NCBI GenBank assembly: GCA_964242115.1
Contig: CAXSZX010000001.1
Coordinates: forward strand, 1 to 64,000
DNA from: BOG-908 sp964242115
GTDB lineage: Bacteria > Pseudomonadota > Alphaproteobacteria > Acetobacterales > Acetobacteraceae
Length of the DNA: 64,000 nucleotides
Direction of reading: 5' to 3'
The notes under the pieces are model-generated. The model saw only the letters and a list, made by a program, of their open reading frames with translations, was not told where the DNA came from and did not search any database. The position numbers were made by a program, and so were the translations under genes. This document shows, in pieces, positions 51,892 to 60,804 of the stretch (its first letter is position 1; every line of letters starts with the position of its first letter).

Positions 51892-52622
51892 TGTTTGGGA
51901 TGCTCCTTTTAGGTCAGCGCTGTGCCGAAGGGAGAAAGAGTAAGCACCAAAGACACCAAGAGACCTAGCTTATCGTTGCGGTAACTGCGTGCCTATGTGT
52001 GGAACGGGATGTCTTGGTGTCCTTGGTGGCCTTGGCGTTTCGTTCTTTCTTGCCGGAAGGTGGGACAAATCGAATGCATCCGAAGCCCTGTAAAATGGTT
52101 CTGGCTTACCGCTTCGGGCAAAGCTTCCGGGATCTTGAGTGCGAAAACCGACACCGCTTACGGCCAAGTGTGGCCTAGCTAGTTTGTAGGTGGCTTGATA
52201 ACCGGAACGTATGTGAACCCATACCTGCGCAAGATACTCATAGTCGAGCCTAGATCCTGCTTGCGATGCCATGATAAACAATTGCCAAGACGGGTTTTGG
52301 CTGCTGCTGTTACGCCAGGAGCAGTTTGGCTTCCAGCGCAACCGGACTGGGTAACGGTAGGGCATTCCAGGTCGTTCGACCATCATCGTAGATGCTGATG
52401 TAGACGTCCGCATGAATGCTCACACGAACATCGTAGATGAGGTTTTGGGCCAACGCGGCCGGGCCTGGCAGAAGCGCGATGCAAAGGGTGATACGGGCGA
52501 GCATGACCCAGACGATTGCTCTCAAACCTGCACGGTTGGCGTGTTCACCGAGAACGCTCTTCGGCATCATCTCGGACGAGGAAAGGGCTATGTTTCATGG
52601 TGACGAAATCCTCTGTCTCCAC
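51892..52622. other. Gap between cysD and cysNC
   Basis: About 730 bp that normally would be a few bases. It includes an imperfect inverted repeat (CACCAAAGACACCAAGAG around 51946 and TCTTGGTGTCCTTGGTGG around 52013) of the kind seen in dispersed proteobacterial repeats, and a small exported-protein-like frame listed separately. Confidence 0.5.
52310..52504 (-). CDS. Small exported protein candidate
   Basis: From an ATG at 52504, 64 residues: a signal peptide (MLARITLCIALLPGPAALAQ) followed by a short beta-rich mature part (NLIYDVRVSIHADVYISIYD) and a stop. It could be a truncated secreted protein. No family recognised. Confidence 0.4.
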   Translation of the reverse strand: MLARITLCIALLPGPAALAQNLIYDVRVSIHADVYISIYDDGRTTWNALPLPSPVALEAKLLLA

Positions 52623-53744
52623 CTAGAAATACCCCTCCTGTTTCTTCTTCTCCATGCTCGCCGCCGCATCGTGGTCGATCGCCCGACCCTGACGCTCGCT
52701 GGTCGTCGTCAGCAGCATCTCCTGAATGATGTCGGGCAGCGTTGCCGCCTCGCTCTCCACAGCCCCGGTCAGCGGGTAGCACCCCAGCGTGCGGAACCGG
52801 ATTTTCTTCATCACCGGCACCTGCCCGTCCGGGATGCGCATCCGCGCGTCGTCCACCATGATCGTCATGCCATTGTACGTCACCACCGGCCGCTCGGCCG
52901 AAAAGTATAGCGGCACGATCGGGATGTTCTCCAGGTGGATGTACTGCCAGATGTCCAGCTCGGTCCAGTTCGACAACGGAAACGCCCGTATGCTCTCGCC
53001 GCGCCCTTTCCGCGCGTTGTACAAATGCCAAAGCTCGGGCCGCTGCTTCTTCGGGTCCCACCGGTGCTGCGCCGAGCGGAACGAGAAGATGCGTTCCTTG
53101 GCCCGGCTTTTCTCCTCGTCACGCCGCGCGCCGCCGAACGCCACGTCGAACCCGTAATGGTCCAGCGCCGCCTTCAGCGCCTCCGTCTTCATGATGTCGG
53201 TGTAGGCCGGATGGTCGAACGGGTTGATCCCCCGCGCGATGCCGTCCTGGTTTATCCACTCGAGCAGCTCCAGGCCAAGATCGCGCACGCGCTGGTCGCG
53301 GAAGGCGATCATGCCGGAGAACTTCCACGTGGTATTCACGTGCAGCAGCGGGAACGGCGGTTTGCCGGGTGCAAACGCTTTCATCGCCAAATGCAGCATC
53401 ACCGCGCTGTCCTTGCCGACGGAGTAGAGCATCACCGGCCGCTCGGCTTCGGCGGCCACCTCGCGCATGATGTGGATGCTCTCTGCTTCCAGGCGCTGCA
53501 GATGGGTCAGCTCCGGCGCCGTCGCGGCCGGGTCGGGGTTCAGCATCCTGTTCTCCCAAAGGTCTGGCCGCAGGCGGTGCCGGGGGATGCCGGTTACTTC
53601 CTCCACCGCCAGCACCAGGTCGGCCGGTATCCGGCAATCACCGTTCACCCATTGGCTCACCGCGCCCTCGCTGCGGCCCACCGCCTCGGCGATGTCGCGC
53701 TGGCGCTTGCCGGAGGCGCGGATCAGCTGCTTGAGGGACGCCAT
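52623..53744 (-). CDS. cysD: HTH-fused sulfate adenylyltransferase subunit 2
   Basis: The open frame gives 373 residues. Residues 1-66 are a YdaS/Cro-type HTH: MASLKQLIRASGKRQRDIAE then GRSEGAVSQWVNGDCRIPAD. From residue 67 a complete CysD begins: LTHLQRLEAESIHIMREVAA, RPVMLYSVGKDSAVMLHLAM (SGKD-type PP-loop), ending TTSERQGRAIDHDAAASMEK. CysD makes APS with CysN. The ATG at 53546 has GGGAGAACAGG just upstream, so a normal-length CysD (307 residues) could also be made by itself. No stop separates HTH and CysD. Confidence 0.92.
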   Translation of the reverse strand: MASLKQLIRASGKRQRDIAEAVGRSEGAVSQWVNGDCRIPADLVLAVEEVTGIPRHRLRPDLWENRMLNPDPAATAPELTHLQRLEAESIHIMREVAAEAERPVMLYSVGKDSAVMLHLAMKAFAPGKPPFPLLHVNTTWKFSGMIAFRDQRVRDLGLELLEWINQDGIARGINPFDHPAYTDIMKTEALKAALDHYGFDVAFGGARRDEEKSRAKERIFSFRSAQHRWDPKKQRPELWHLYNARKGRGESIRAFPLSNWTELDIWQYIHLENIPIVPLYFSAERPVVTYNGMTIMVDDARMRIPDGQVPVMKKIRFRTLGCYPLTGAVESEAATLPDIIQEMLLTTTSERQGRAIDHDAAASMEKKKQEGYF

Positions 53745-53974
53745 GCCAGAACTTTAGCTCAACTAAACTCGGTCCTGCAACCTCCTTCCCCGTGGCGCGT
53801 CAAGCCCAGGGTGTCACAACACGGACATGTCGCCGGCCGTTGTCTTCCAAAACGCCAGCGCCGGGCTTAACTATGCCGTGCAAAGTACATGCGACTGTTC
53901 CTCGGCCCGTCTCAGGCCACGCCGGCCGGCTCTGCCGCCGCCCTGTTTCCCAGCCACAGAAGAAGGCATTCAGA

Positions 53975-54298
53975 ATGACTGACGAGACCGCCGCCAGCCT
54001 GCCCTCAGCCGAGTCCGTTCGTGAGGACGCCAACACCGACCGCTTCGCCTCCAAGCTACAGCAGGACCTGCGCTCCTGGAGCGCCCGCGACAACGACGCC
54101 GAGGACCGTGCCGCCGACGCGACCCTGGCCGCCGCTGCAAAGGCAGCCAAGGCCGCCACCACGCGCAAGCGCACCAAGGCCGCCCCCAAGGCGCCAGCGC
54201 CGGTGGAGAGCACGAAGGGCCGTCCCTTCTCCATGAGCTACGAAGGCGTCAGCAACGCGCAATATCTGGCCGGCCGCATTGCCCGCGGCGCACGCTGA
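53975..54298 (+). CDS. Ala/Lys-rich hypothetical protein
   Basis: From the ATG at 53975, after AGAAGG, 107 residues. The middle is low-complexity Ala/Lys (AAKAAKAATTRKRTKAAPKA), similar to DNA-binding tails of histone-like proteins. The ends are more conserved-looking (DRFASKLQQDLRSWSARDND and SYEGVSNAQYLAGRIARGAR). No family recognised. Confidence 0.6.
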   Translation: MTDETAASLPSAESVREDANTDRFASKLQQDLRSWSARDNDAEDRAADATLAAAAKAAKAATTRKRTKAAPKAPAPVESTKGRPFSMSYEGVSNAQYLAGRIARGAR

Positions 54299-54371
54299 GG
54301 GTGACGCGTCACCTTTGCGCTAAGCCGTCCATTCTTACCGTCCCCACTTCGGCTCACGTCAGTAGCGCGGT

Positions 54372-54722
54372 ATGACCTACCTCGCGATTGCTGAACGGCT
54401 GCCCGGCGTGGGCGGCAAGCGGGTGTGCGTGTCCTGCGCCACGCGGTTCTACGACCTGGCGCGCACCCCGCCCGTCTGCCCGAAATGCGGCGCAGAGCAG
54501 CCGCCGGACGTGCCCCGGGCACCGCTCGTCAGGCGTGCACCGACACGCCACCGCATGGTAAAGGCCGCCTCGATCACCCGCGAGCCGGACGAGGATGCCG
54601 CCCCCGTGCTCGATCCTGACGAGGAGGCCGAGGAAGATGATGAGGCCGAGACCGACGCCGTGGATGAAGAAGACGAGGTCGATCCTGCGGAGGACGCCAA
54701 GGCGGACGACCACGAGCAGTAG
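54372..54722 (+). CDS. FYDLN acid-domain protein (TIGR02300 family)
   Basis: 116 residues. The N-terminal zinc ribbon VCVSCATRFYDLARTPPVCP with CPKCGAEQP is the FYDLN signature. The C-terminal half is almost entirely Asp/Glu (EEAEEDDEAETDAVDEEDEV). This family is conserved in alphaproteobacteria with unknown role; the zinc ribbon suggests nucleic acid or protein binding. A dispersed repeat starts one base before its stop is complete and separates it from addA. Confidence 0.88.
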   Translation: MTYLAIAERLPGVGGKRVCVSCATRFYDLARTPPVCPKCGAEQPPDVPRAPLVRRAPTRHRMVKAASITREPDEDAAPVLDPDEEAEEDDEAETDAVDEEDEVDPAEDAKADDHEQ

Positions 54723-54860
54723 CAAGCAAGCAGTTCTTTTTTGAAAAAAAGAACCAAAAAACTTTTGTTTCCTTGGGCATGCGCTGAGGGAGGTTCCGCG
54801 ACAGCAGGACTAAAGGTCTTTTGCTTATCTTTCTCTCCGGAGAAGAAGGCCTTGCTTCGC
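54721..54860. repeat. Dispersed hairpin repeat
   Basis: End 1: GTTCTTTTTTGAAAAAAAGA(ACC); core TTCCGCGACAGCAGG; end 2: ATCTTTCTCTCCGGAGAAGA(AGGCC). It ends 36 bp before the addA ATG, so it lies in the addA leader. Confidence 0.9.
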
Positions 54861-54895
54861 TTCGAAGCGGTCGCCGGCACCGCGGCACGTTCCTG

Positions 54896-57800
54896 ATGGC
54901 GGGAACCGCGCAGAAGCTGGGGTTTCACGCCCGCCCGCCTGCGGCTCCGGTCGCCTACCCCACCGCCCACCTGGCCCAGCTTGCCGCGTCCGACCCGCAC
55001 GCCTCGGCCTTCGTCACCGCCCATGCCGGCACCGGCAAGACCAAGCTGCTGATTGACAGGCTGCTGCGGCTGATGCTGGCCGGTGCCGACCCGGCACGCA
55101 TCCTTTGCCTGACCTACACCAAGGCCGCGGCCGCCGAGATGGCCATCCGCCTGCAGACACGCCTGGGCCGCTGGGTGGCGCTGCCGGACGCGGCGCTTGA
55201 CGCCGAGCTGGCCGATTTGGAGGTGGCCGCCACCGAGGCGAGCCGCCGCGCGGCCCGCGCGCTGTTCGCCCGCGTGCTGGACCTGCCCGGCGGCATGCGC
55301 ATCGGCACCATCCACGCCTTCTGCCAGTCGCTGCTGAAACGCTTCCCGCTGGAGGCGCGGATCTCGCCGCATTTCCAACTGGTGGAGGACTCCGACGCCC
55401 GCGCCGCGCTCGAACAGGCGCGCGAGGCGGCCCTGGCCAGCGCCGACCCCTCGCTGCTGGAAGCGCTGGCCGGCCTGGTCAATGCCGACGGGTTCGCGGT
55501 TCTGGTCGCCTCGCTCGAGCGGAACCGCCACCGCCTCGCCGCCGCGTTGTCGCTGCCCGAGGCGGCGCTGCTCGCCGCCTATCGCCGGGCCGCCGGCGCG
55601 CCGCATGGCGACGAGGCCGCCATCCTGGCCGATGCCGTCGCCTGGCCGGACGAGGAGCCGCTGCGCCAGGCGATCGAGCTGGCCGCCGCCCGCGGCAGCG
55701 ACACGGTGCGCAGCAAGGCGGCCGAGATGCTGGACTGGCTCGGCATGGCGCGCGACCTGCGGGTGGAGCACTGGCCGGAGTGGGTGGGGCACTTCCTGTT
55801 GGACGACGGCAAGCCGCGCGGCCTGACCATCTTCGCCAACAAGAAGCTGTCCGGTGAGCACCCGCACATCATCCCCGCCTGCGCCGCCGAGCAGGCGCGC
55901 ATCGACACGGTGCAGGACAGCCTGCGCGCCCTGCGCATGGCGCGTGCGTCGGCCGCGCTGCTGCGCCTGGCCTCGCCCATCCTGGCGAGCTACGCCCAGG
56001 CCAAGGAACGCCGCGCCTTGCTGGACTATGACGACCTGATCGGCCGCACGTTCGGCCTGCTGGGCGACAGCGGCGCCGCCTGGGTGCTGTTCAAGCTGGA
56101 CGGCGGGCTGGACCACCTGCTGCTCGACGAGGTGCAGGATACCGCGCCCGCGCAGTGGCTGATTGCGGACCGCCTGACCGGCGACTTCTTTACCGGCGCC
56201 GGCGCGCGCGAGGACGGCGCGTCCAGGACCGATACGTCCCAGACGGCAGCGCTCGCCCGCACGATGTTCGCGGTGGGCGACCGCAAGCAGTCGATCTACT
56301 CCTTTCAGGGCGCCGACCCGGCCGAGTTCGACCGCTGGCGCGACGTCTACGGCCGCCGGGTGACGCAGGCCGAGCTCGCGTGGCGGCCGGTGATGCTGGA
56401 CGTCTCGTTCCGCTCCACCACCCCGGTGCTGCGGCTGGTCGACGCCGTCATCGCCGCACTCGGCCCGCAGGGCGGGGTGAGCCAGCCGGGCGAGACGCCG
56501 CACACGCCACACCGTGCCGCCGCTTCGGGGCGGGTGGAGCTGTGGCCGCTCACCCCGCGACCGGAGGCCGCCGAGCACACGCCGTGGACCATCCCGCAGG
56601 CCAACCTGGCCCAGGTCTCGGCACCGCAGACGCTGGTCAACCGCCTGTCTGCCTGGATTGCCGAGCAGGTGGCCGCCGGCGCACGCCCGGGCGACATCCT
56701 GGTGCTGGTCCGCCGCCGTGGCGATTTCGATCGCGCTTTGGTGCGCGCGCTGAAGGCCGGCGGGGTGCCGGTGGCCGGGCTCGACCGCATGGTGCTGACC
56801 GACCAGCCGGCCGTCCAGGACCTGATCGCCCTGTGCCGGGCGCTGCTGCTGCCGCAGGACGACCTCACCTTCGCCGAGCTGCTGGTCAGCCCCCTGGGCG
56901 GCCTGTCGGACGACGCCCTGATGCAGCTGGCCGCCACCCGCCAGGGCTCGCTGTGGGAGGTGCTGCGCACGCGGGCCGCCGAACGGCCGGACTGGCAGGC
57001 CGCCGCCACCTTCTTCGCCGGCCTGCTGCGCCGGGTGGACTACGCGCCGCCCTACGCGCTGCTGTCCGAGGCGCTGGGCCCGCTTGGCGGCCGCGCCCGG
57101 CTGTTCGCACGGCTTGGCCCGGAGGCGGCCGAGCCGGTGGACGAGCTGCTGGCGGCCGCCCTGCTCTACGAGGCCGGCCACCCGCCCTCGCTGCAGGGCT
57201 TCCTGCACTGGCTTTGCCTGGCGGCCGCGGAGGTGAAGCGCGAGGCCGACGCGGCCGGCGACTCGGTGCGGGTGATGACGGTGCACGGCGCCAAGGGCCT
57301 GGAAGCCGGCCTGGTGATCCTGCCCGACACCACCGGCCTGCCGCCGGACGAGCGCGGCCTGTGCTGGGCCGCCGACCCCGGCACCGGGGCGGAGCTGCCG
57401 CTGTGGCAGCCGCACCGCGACCTGCGTTGCGCCGCCGTCGACCGCCTGCGCGAGGCCGGCGAGCTGGACCGGCTGCGCGAGTACAACCGGCTGCTCTACG
57501 TGGCGCTGACCCGCGCGCGCGACCGCCTGCTGGTCTGCGGCTGGCAGCCGCACCACCCCAAGCCGGGCACCTGGTACGAGCAGGTGTCGCTGGCGATGCG
57601 GTCGCTGGACGCGGCGCCTTCGGATTTCGGCACCTGGCCGGGCGAGACGCTGGTCTTGCAGGCGGGTGACGCAGAGTCCGAGGCGCAGGCGGCTCGCGCC
57701 CAGGGGAAGCGGGCGAGCGTCGCACCCGCAGACACCGCGGCGGCGGATCGGGCGGTGACGAGCCCGGCAGAACCGGGTTTGAGAAACGCGTTCCAAGCAG

Positions 57801-58612
57801 ACATTGGCCGGGCTGGGATTGGCCAGGCTGAGATGGGCCGCTTGGAGATGGGCGTCGGAGAGGCAGGTGGAGCAAGGGCGCGCAGGGCCCAACAGCTACC
57901 GGACGCAAATGCTCAAGGCCGCACCGGGCAGGCGCCGCCCGCGACTCTGCCCAGCTGGGCTGGGGCCGCACCGGACTGGCGGCCCACACCGCTGCCGCCC
58001 GAGCCGCCGATGCCGCGGCCGCTGGCGCCCAGCCGGCCGGACGGCGTGGAGTTCGGCCCCGTGCCGCCGGCGCGCTCGCCGCTCGCCTCGGCCGGCAAGC
58101 GCGGCCGGTTCGGGCGCGGCCTGGCCATGCACGCGCTGCTGCAGCATTTGCCCAACCTGCCGCAGGCAGCATGGGCGGACGCAGCGCTGCAATACACAAG
58201 CCAGCCCGCGCACGGGCTTGACGACCCGCAGGCCTGCGCTCGCGAGGCGCTCGCCATCCTGGCCAACCCCGAGCTGGCGCCGCTGTTCGCACCCGGCAGC
58301 CGCGCCGAGCAGCCGGTCTGCGGCGTGGCCGGCGGGCGCGTGATCTCCGGCCAGGTGGACCGGCTGGCCGTCACCGCGGAACGCGTGCTGATCGCCGACT
58401 ACAAGACCAACCGCGCCCCGCCGGAGACGGCCGACGCGGTGCCGGTGATGTACCTGCGCCAGATGGCCGCCTATCGCGGCGTGCTGGCCCAGCTCTACCC
58501 CGGCCGCGAGGTCGCCTGCTGGCTAGTCTGGACCGACGGCCCGCTGGTGATGCCGCTCCCACCTGCCCTGCTCGACGCGCACGCGCCCCTGCCAGCCCCG
58601 GCAGGCGCTTGA
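54896..58612 (+). CDS. addA: Double-strand-break repair helicase-nuclease AddA
   Basis: 1238 residues from the ATG at 54896; the frame is open from 54821 but that part is repeat sequence. UvrD-type helicase: VTAHAGTGKTKLLIDRLLRL (Walker A), LLLDEVQDTAPAQW (Walker B), FAVGDRKQSIYSFQGADPAE, and VMTVHGAKGLEAGLVILPDT. C-terminal nuclease: GGRVISGQVDRLAVTAERVL then IADYKTNRAPPE, an intact D/D-x-K active site. A Gly/Ala-rich, poorly conserved linker spans about 920-1040. AddAB resects double-strand breaks; addB usually lies directly upstream but is not in this window. trxA follows, as expected. Confidence 0.93.
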   Translation: MAGTAQKLGFHARPPAAPVAYPTAHLAQLAASDPHASAFVTAHAGTGKTKLLIDRLLRLMLAGADPARILCLTYTKAAAAEMAIRLQTRLGRWVALPDAALDAELADLEVAATEASRRAARALFARVLDLPGGMRIGTIHAFCQSLLKRFPLEARISPHFQLVEDSDARAALEQAREAALASADPSLLEALAGLVNADGFAVLVASLERNRHRLAAALSLPEAALLAAYRRAAGAPHGDEAAILADAVAWPDEEPLRQAIELAAARGSDTVRSKAAEMLDWLGMARDLRVEHWPEWVGHFLLDDGKPRGLTIFANKKLSGEHPHIIPACAAEQARIDTVQDSLRALRMARASAALLRLASPILASYAQAKERRALLDYDDLIGRTFGLLGDSGAAWVLFKLDGGLDHLLLDEVQDTAPAQWLIADRLTGDFFTGAGAREDGASRTDTSQTAALARTMFAVGDRKQSIYSFQGADPAEFDRWRDVYGRRVTQAELAWRPVMLDVSFRSTTPVLRLVDAVIAALGPQGGVSQPGETPHTPHRAAASGRVELWPLTPRPEAAEHTPWTIPQANLAQVSAPQTLVNRLSAWIAEQVAAGARPGDILVLVRRRGDFDRALVRALKAGGVPVAGLDRMVLTDQPAVQDLIALCRALLLPQDDLTFAELLVSPLGGLSDDALMQLAATRQGSLWEVLRTRAAERPDWQAAATFFAGLLRRVDYAPPYALLSEALGPLGGRARLFARLGPEAAEPVDELLAAALLYEAGHPPSLQGFLHWLCLAAAEVKREADAAGDSVRVMTVHGAKGLEAGLVILPDTTGLPPDERGLCWAADPGTGAELPLWQPHRDLRCAAVDRLREAGELDRLREYNRLLYVALTRARDRLLVCGWQPHHPKPGTWYEQVSLAMRSLDAAPSDFGTWPGETLVLQAGDAESEAQAARAQGKRASVAPADTAAADRAVTSPAEPGLRNAFQADIGRAGIGQAEMGRLEMGVGEAGGARARRAQQLPDANAQGRTGQAPPATLPSWAGAAPDWRPTPLPPEPPMPRPLAPSRPDGVEFGPVPPARSPLASAGKRGRFGRGLAMHALLQHLPNLPQAAWADAALQYTSQPAHGLDDPQACAREALAILANPELAPLFAPGSRAEQPVCGVAGGRVISGQVDRLAVTAERVLIADYKTNRAPPETADAVPVMYLRQMAAYRGVLAQLYPGREVACWLVWTDGPLVMPLPPALLDAHAPLPAPAGA

Positions 58613-58665
58613 TAGAATGCGCCGCCCCGACCACCTGAGCCTGTGACGAACAGGAGAGTGCTTTT

Positions 58666-59019
58666 ATGAGTGCCAACACCCACGCCGCCACCGACGACAC
58701 GTTCGACACCGACGTGCTGCAGGCGTCCGGCCCGGTCCTGGTGGATTTCTGGGCAGAGTGGTGCGGCCCCTGCAAGATGATCGCCCCTGCGCTTGAGGAG
58801 ATCGGCGCCGAGTACGCCGGCCGCGTGCGCGTGGTGAAGGTTAACATCGATGAGAACCCGCAGACGCCGAACAACTACGGCGTGCGCGGCATTCCCACGC
58901 TGATCATGTTCAAGGACGGCAAGCCGGCGGCGACCAAGGTGGGCGCTGCGCCGAAAAGCCAGCTCAAGGAGTGGGTGGCCAGCAATCTCGGTGGCGCGCA
59001 GTCGGCTTCCAACAGCTAA
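58666..59019 (+). CDS. trxA: Thioredoxin
   Basis: 117 residues with the active site FWAEWCGPCKMIAPALEEIG and the cis-Pro loop GVRGIPTLIMFKDGKPAA. General cytoplasmic disulfide reductant. The ATG at 58666 follows CAGGAGAG. It lies 53 bp after addA, the order seen in many alphaproteobacteria. Confidence 0.96.
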   Translation: MSANTHAATDDTFDTDVLQASGPVLVDFWAEWCGPCKMIAPALEEIGAEYAGRVRVVKVNIDENPQTPNNYGVRGIPTLIMFKDGKPAATKVGAAPKSQLKEWVASNLGGAQSASNS

Positions 59020-59059
59020 GGCTTCGCCTTAATTCAGGCCGGGTCGACGCTGACGTAGC

Positions 59060-59240
59060 AGGCAAGGAAGGCCTTCTTTTTTGAAAAAAAGAAGCAAAAA
59101 ACTTTTTGCTCCGACGCTTGCGCCACGGTGTCGTCTGGTTATGCCAGAATGTGTGTTTGCATCAGTAGCGTTCTCTTCGATGCAGGCGTGAGAGCAAACG
59201 TTTTTTGATTTTTTTCAAAAAAGAACGCTTGCTTGCTTCC
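59060..59240. repeat. Dispersed hairpin repeat, long core
   Basis: End 1: GGCCTTCTTTTTTGAAAAAA(AGAAGC); end 2: GATTTTTTTCAAAAAAGAAC then GCTTGCTTGC. The core is longer (about 100 bp) than in other copies and lacks the CGCGACAGC motif, so it may have a second insertion or be diverged. Confidence 0.85.
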
Positions 59241-59313
59241 TTCCCCTACCTTGCACTCGCCACGCCGCTTCAGGCACTTTAGCCACCGTGCTTGCAAACG
59301 GCGGACAGAAACC

Positions 59314-60579
59314 TTGAACAAAACGGCATCCGCGTTGCTCTGCCTGCTCGCAGCCACGCGTGCTCTCGCCGCGCCTGACGGCGCCGTGCATTGTACACAC
59401 CTGCTCGACGTGCGCTCCGGCCAGATGCTGTCAGACCAGACCGTGCAGTTCCACGACGGCCACGTCACGGCGATCACCGCGGGGGCGGCGCCCGCCGGCG
59501 TCAAGTCGGTCGATCTCGGCGCGCTCACCTGCCTGCCCGGGCTGATCGACGCGCACGTTCACCTGACGGGCGACCCGGACGAGTCTGGCTACGCCGGTCT
59601 GGCCGTGTCCGTGCCGCGCTCCGTCGTGATCGGCGTACGTAACGCCGGGCGCACGCTGCGCGCCGGCTTCACCACTGTGCGCAACGTCGGCGCGGAAGGC
59701 TTTTCCGACGTTGCTTTGCGGGACGGCATCAACGCCGGCGACGTGGACGGACCGCGCATGCTGGTCAGCGGCCCGCCGCTCAGCATCACCGGCGGCCACG
59801 CGGACAACGACCTGCTGCCGCCGGAGTACCACGCGGTGGCAGACGGCGTGGCGGACAGCCCGTGGGAGGCGCGCCACAAGGTGCGCGAGAACGTCAAATA
59901 CGGCGTTGACCTGATCAAGATCATGGCGTCCGGCGGCGTGCTTTCTAAGGGTGACCAACCGGGTGCCGAGCAATACACGCCGGAGGAGATGACAGCGATC
60001 GTCTCCGAGGCACACCGGCTCGGCCGAAAGGTGGCGGCGCACGCGCACGGCACCCAGGCGATCAAGGACGCCATCATCGCCGGCGTCGATTCGATTGAGC
60101 ACGCCAGCCTGATCGATGACGAGGGCATCCGCCTTGCGCGCGACCACCACACCTACCTGGTGATGGACATCTACGACGACGACTACATCCTGGCCACCGG
60201 TTCGGCCGGCGGCGGCATGTTGCCGGAATCGATCACCAAGGAACGCGCGCTGGGCCGCACGCAGCGGGAGAACTTCCGCCGCGCGCACGCAGCCGGCGCG
60301 CTGATGGCGTTCGGCACCGACGCTGGCGTCTACCCGCACGGCGACAACGCCAAGCAGTTTGCCAAGATGGTGCAATGGGGCATGACGCCGACCGAGGCGA
60401 TCCAGGCAGCGACCGTCGAGGCGGCTAAGCTGCTGGGATGGCCGGACAAGGTTGGCAGCCTGGAGCCGGGGCATTATGCCGACCTGATCGCGGTGGATGG
60501 GGATCCGACAAAGGATGTGACCGTGCTGGAGCACGTGCGGTTTGTCATGCAGGGGGGCATGGTGAAGCGGGCAATGTAA
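59314..60579 (+). CDS. Exported amidohydrolase-family protein
   Basis: The frame opens at 59233 within the repeat; a TTG at 59314 starts a signal peptide (LNKTASALLCLLAATRALAA), giving about 421 residues. Metal site: CLPGLIDAHVHLTG (HxH), a Lys in YGVDLIKIMASGGVLSKGDQ, His residues in VAAHAHGTQAIKDAI and SIEHASLIDDEG, and the Asp in MAFGTDAGVYPHGDN. These imidazolonepropionase-like enzymes include prolidase-type dipeptidases and lactone or amide hydrolases. Substrate unknown. Confidence 0.85.
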   Translation: MNKTASALLCLLAATRALAAPDGAVHCTHLLDVRSGQMLSDQTVQFHDGHVTAITAGAAPAGVKSVDLGALTCLPGLIDAHVHLTGDPDESGYAGLAVSVPRSVVIGVRNAGRTLRAGFTTVRNVGAEGFSDVALRDGINAGDVDGPRMLVSGPPLSITGGHADNDLLPPEYHAVADGVADSPWEARHKVRENVKYGVDLIKIMASGGVLSKGDQPGAEQYTPEEMTAIVSEAHRLGRKVAAHAHGTQAIKDAIIAGVDSIEHASLIDDEGIRLARDHHTYLVMDIYDDDYILATGSAGGGMLPESITKERALGRTQRENFRRAHAAGALMAFGTDAGVYPHGDNAKQFAKMVQWGMTPTEAIQAATVEAAKLLGWPDKVGSLEPGHYADLIAVDGDPTKDVTVLEHVRFVMQGGMVKRAM

Positions 60580-60722
60580 GCAAGAAAGCAAGCGGTTCTT
60601 TTTTGAAAAAAAGAACCAAAAAACTTTTATCACTTGGGTACACGCTGGTTGAACGGTCCGCGACAGCGGACGCAAAAGCTTTTTGCTTCTTTTTCTCGAA
60701 AAAGAAGGCCTTGCTTGCCTCC
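60579..60722. repeat. Dispersed hairpin repeat
   Basis: The clearest copy. End 1: GGTTCTTTTTTGAAAAAAAG(AACC); core GGTCCGCGACAGCGGACGC, itself a small palindrome (GTCCGC...GCGGAC); end 2: GCTTCTTTTTCTCGAAAAAG(AAGGCC). It begins at the amidohydrolase stop. Confidence 0.92.
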
Positions 60723-60804
60723 CTGATTTGCGCGATTCCCCCGCAGCGCTAGATTGCTCGCGAGCGGCGCCCGGATTCGGCGGGCAGCCACCGAGGATTG
60801 CAAG

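Noticed and set aside
51970..52413. 147-codon minus-strand frame between cysNC and cysD
   Set aside because: No start signal or conserved motif; it spans the inverted repeat and overlaps a better small-exported-protein candidate.
54449..57892. Antisense frame of over 1100 codons opposite addA
   Set aside because: Shadow of addA; repetitive Gln/Gly/Arg composition and no motifs.
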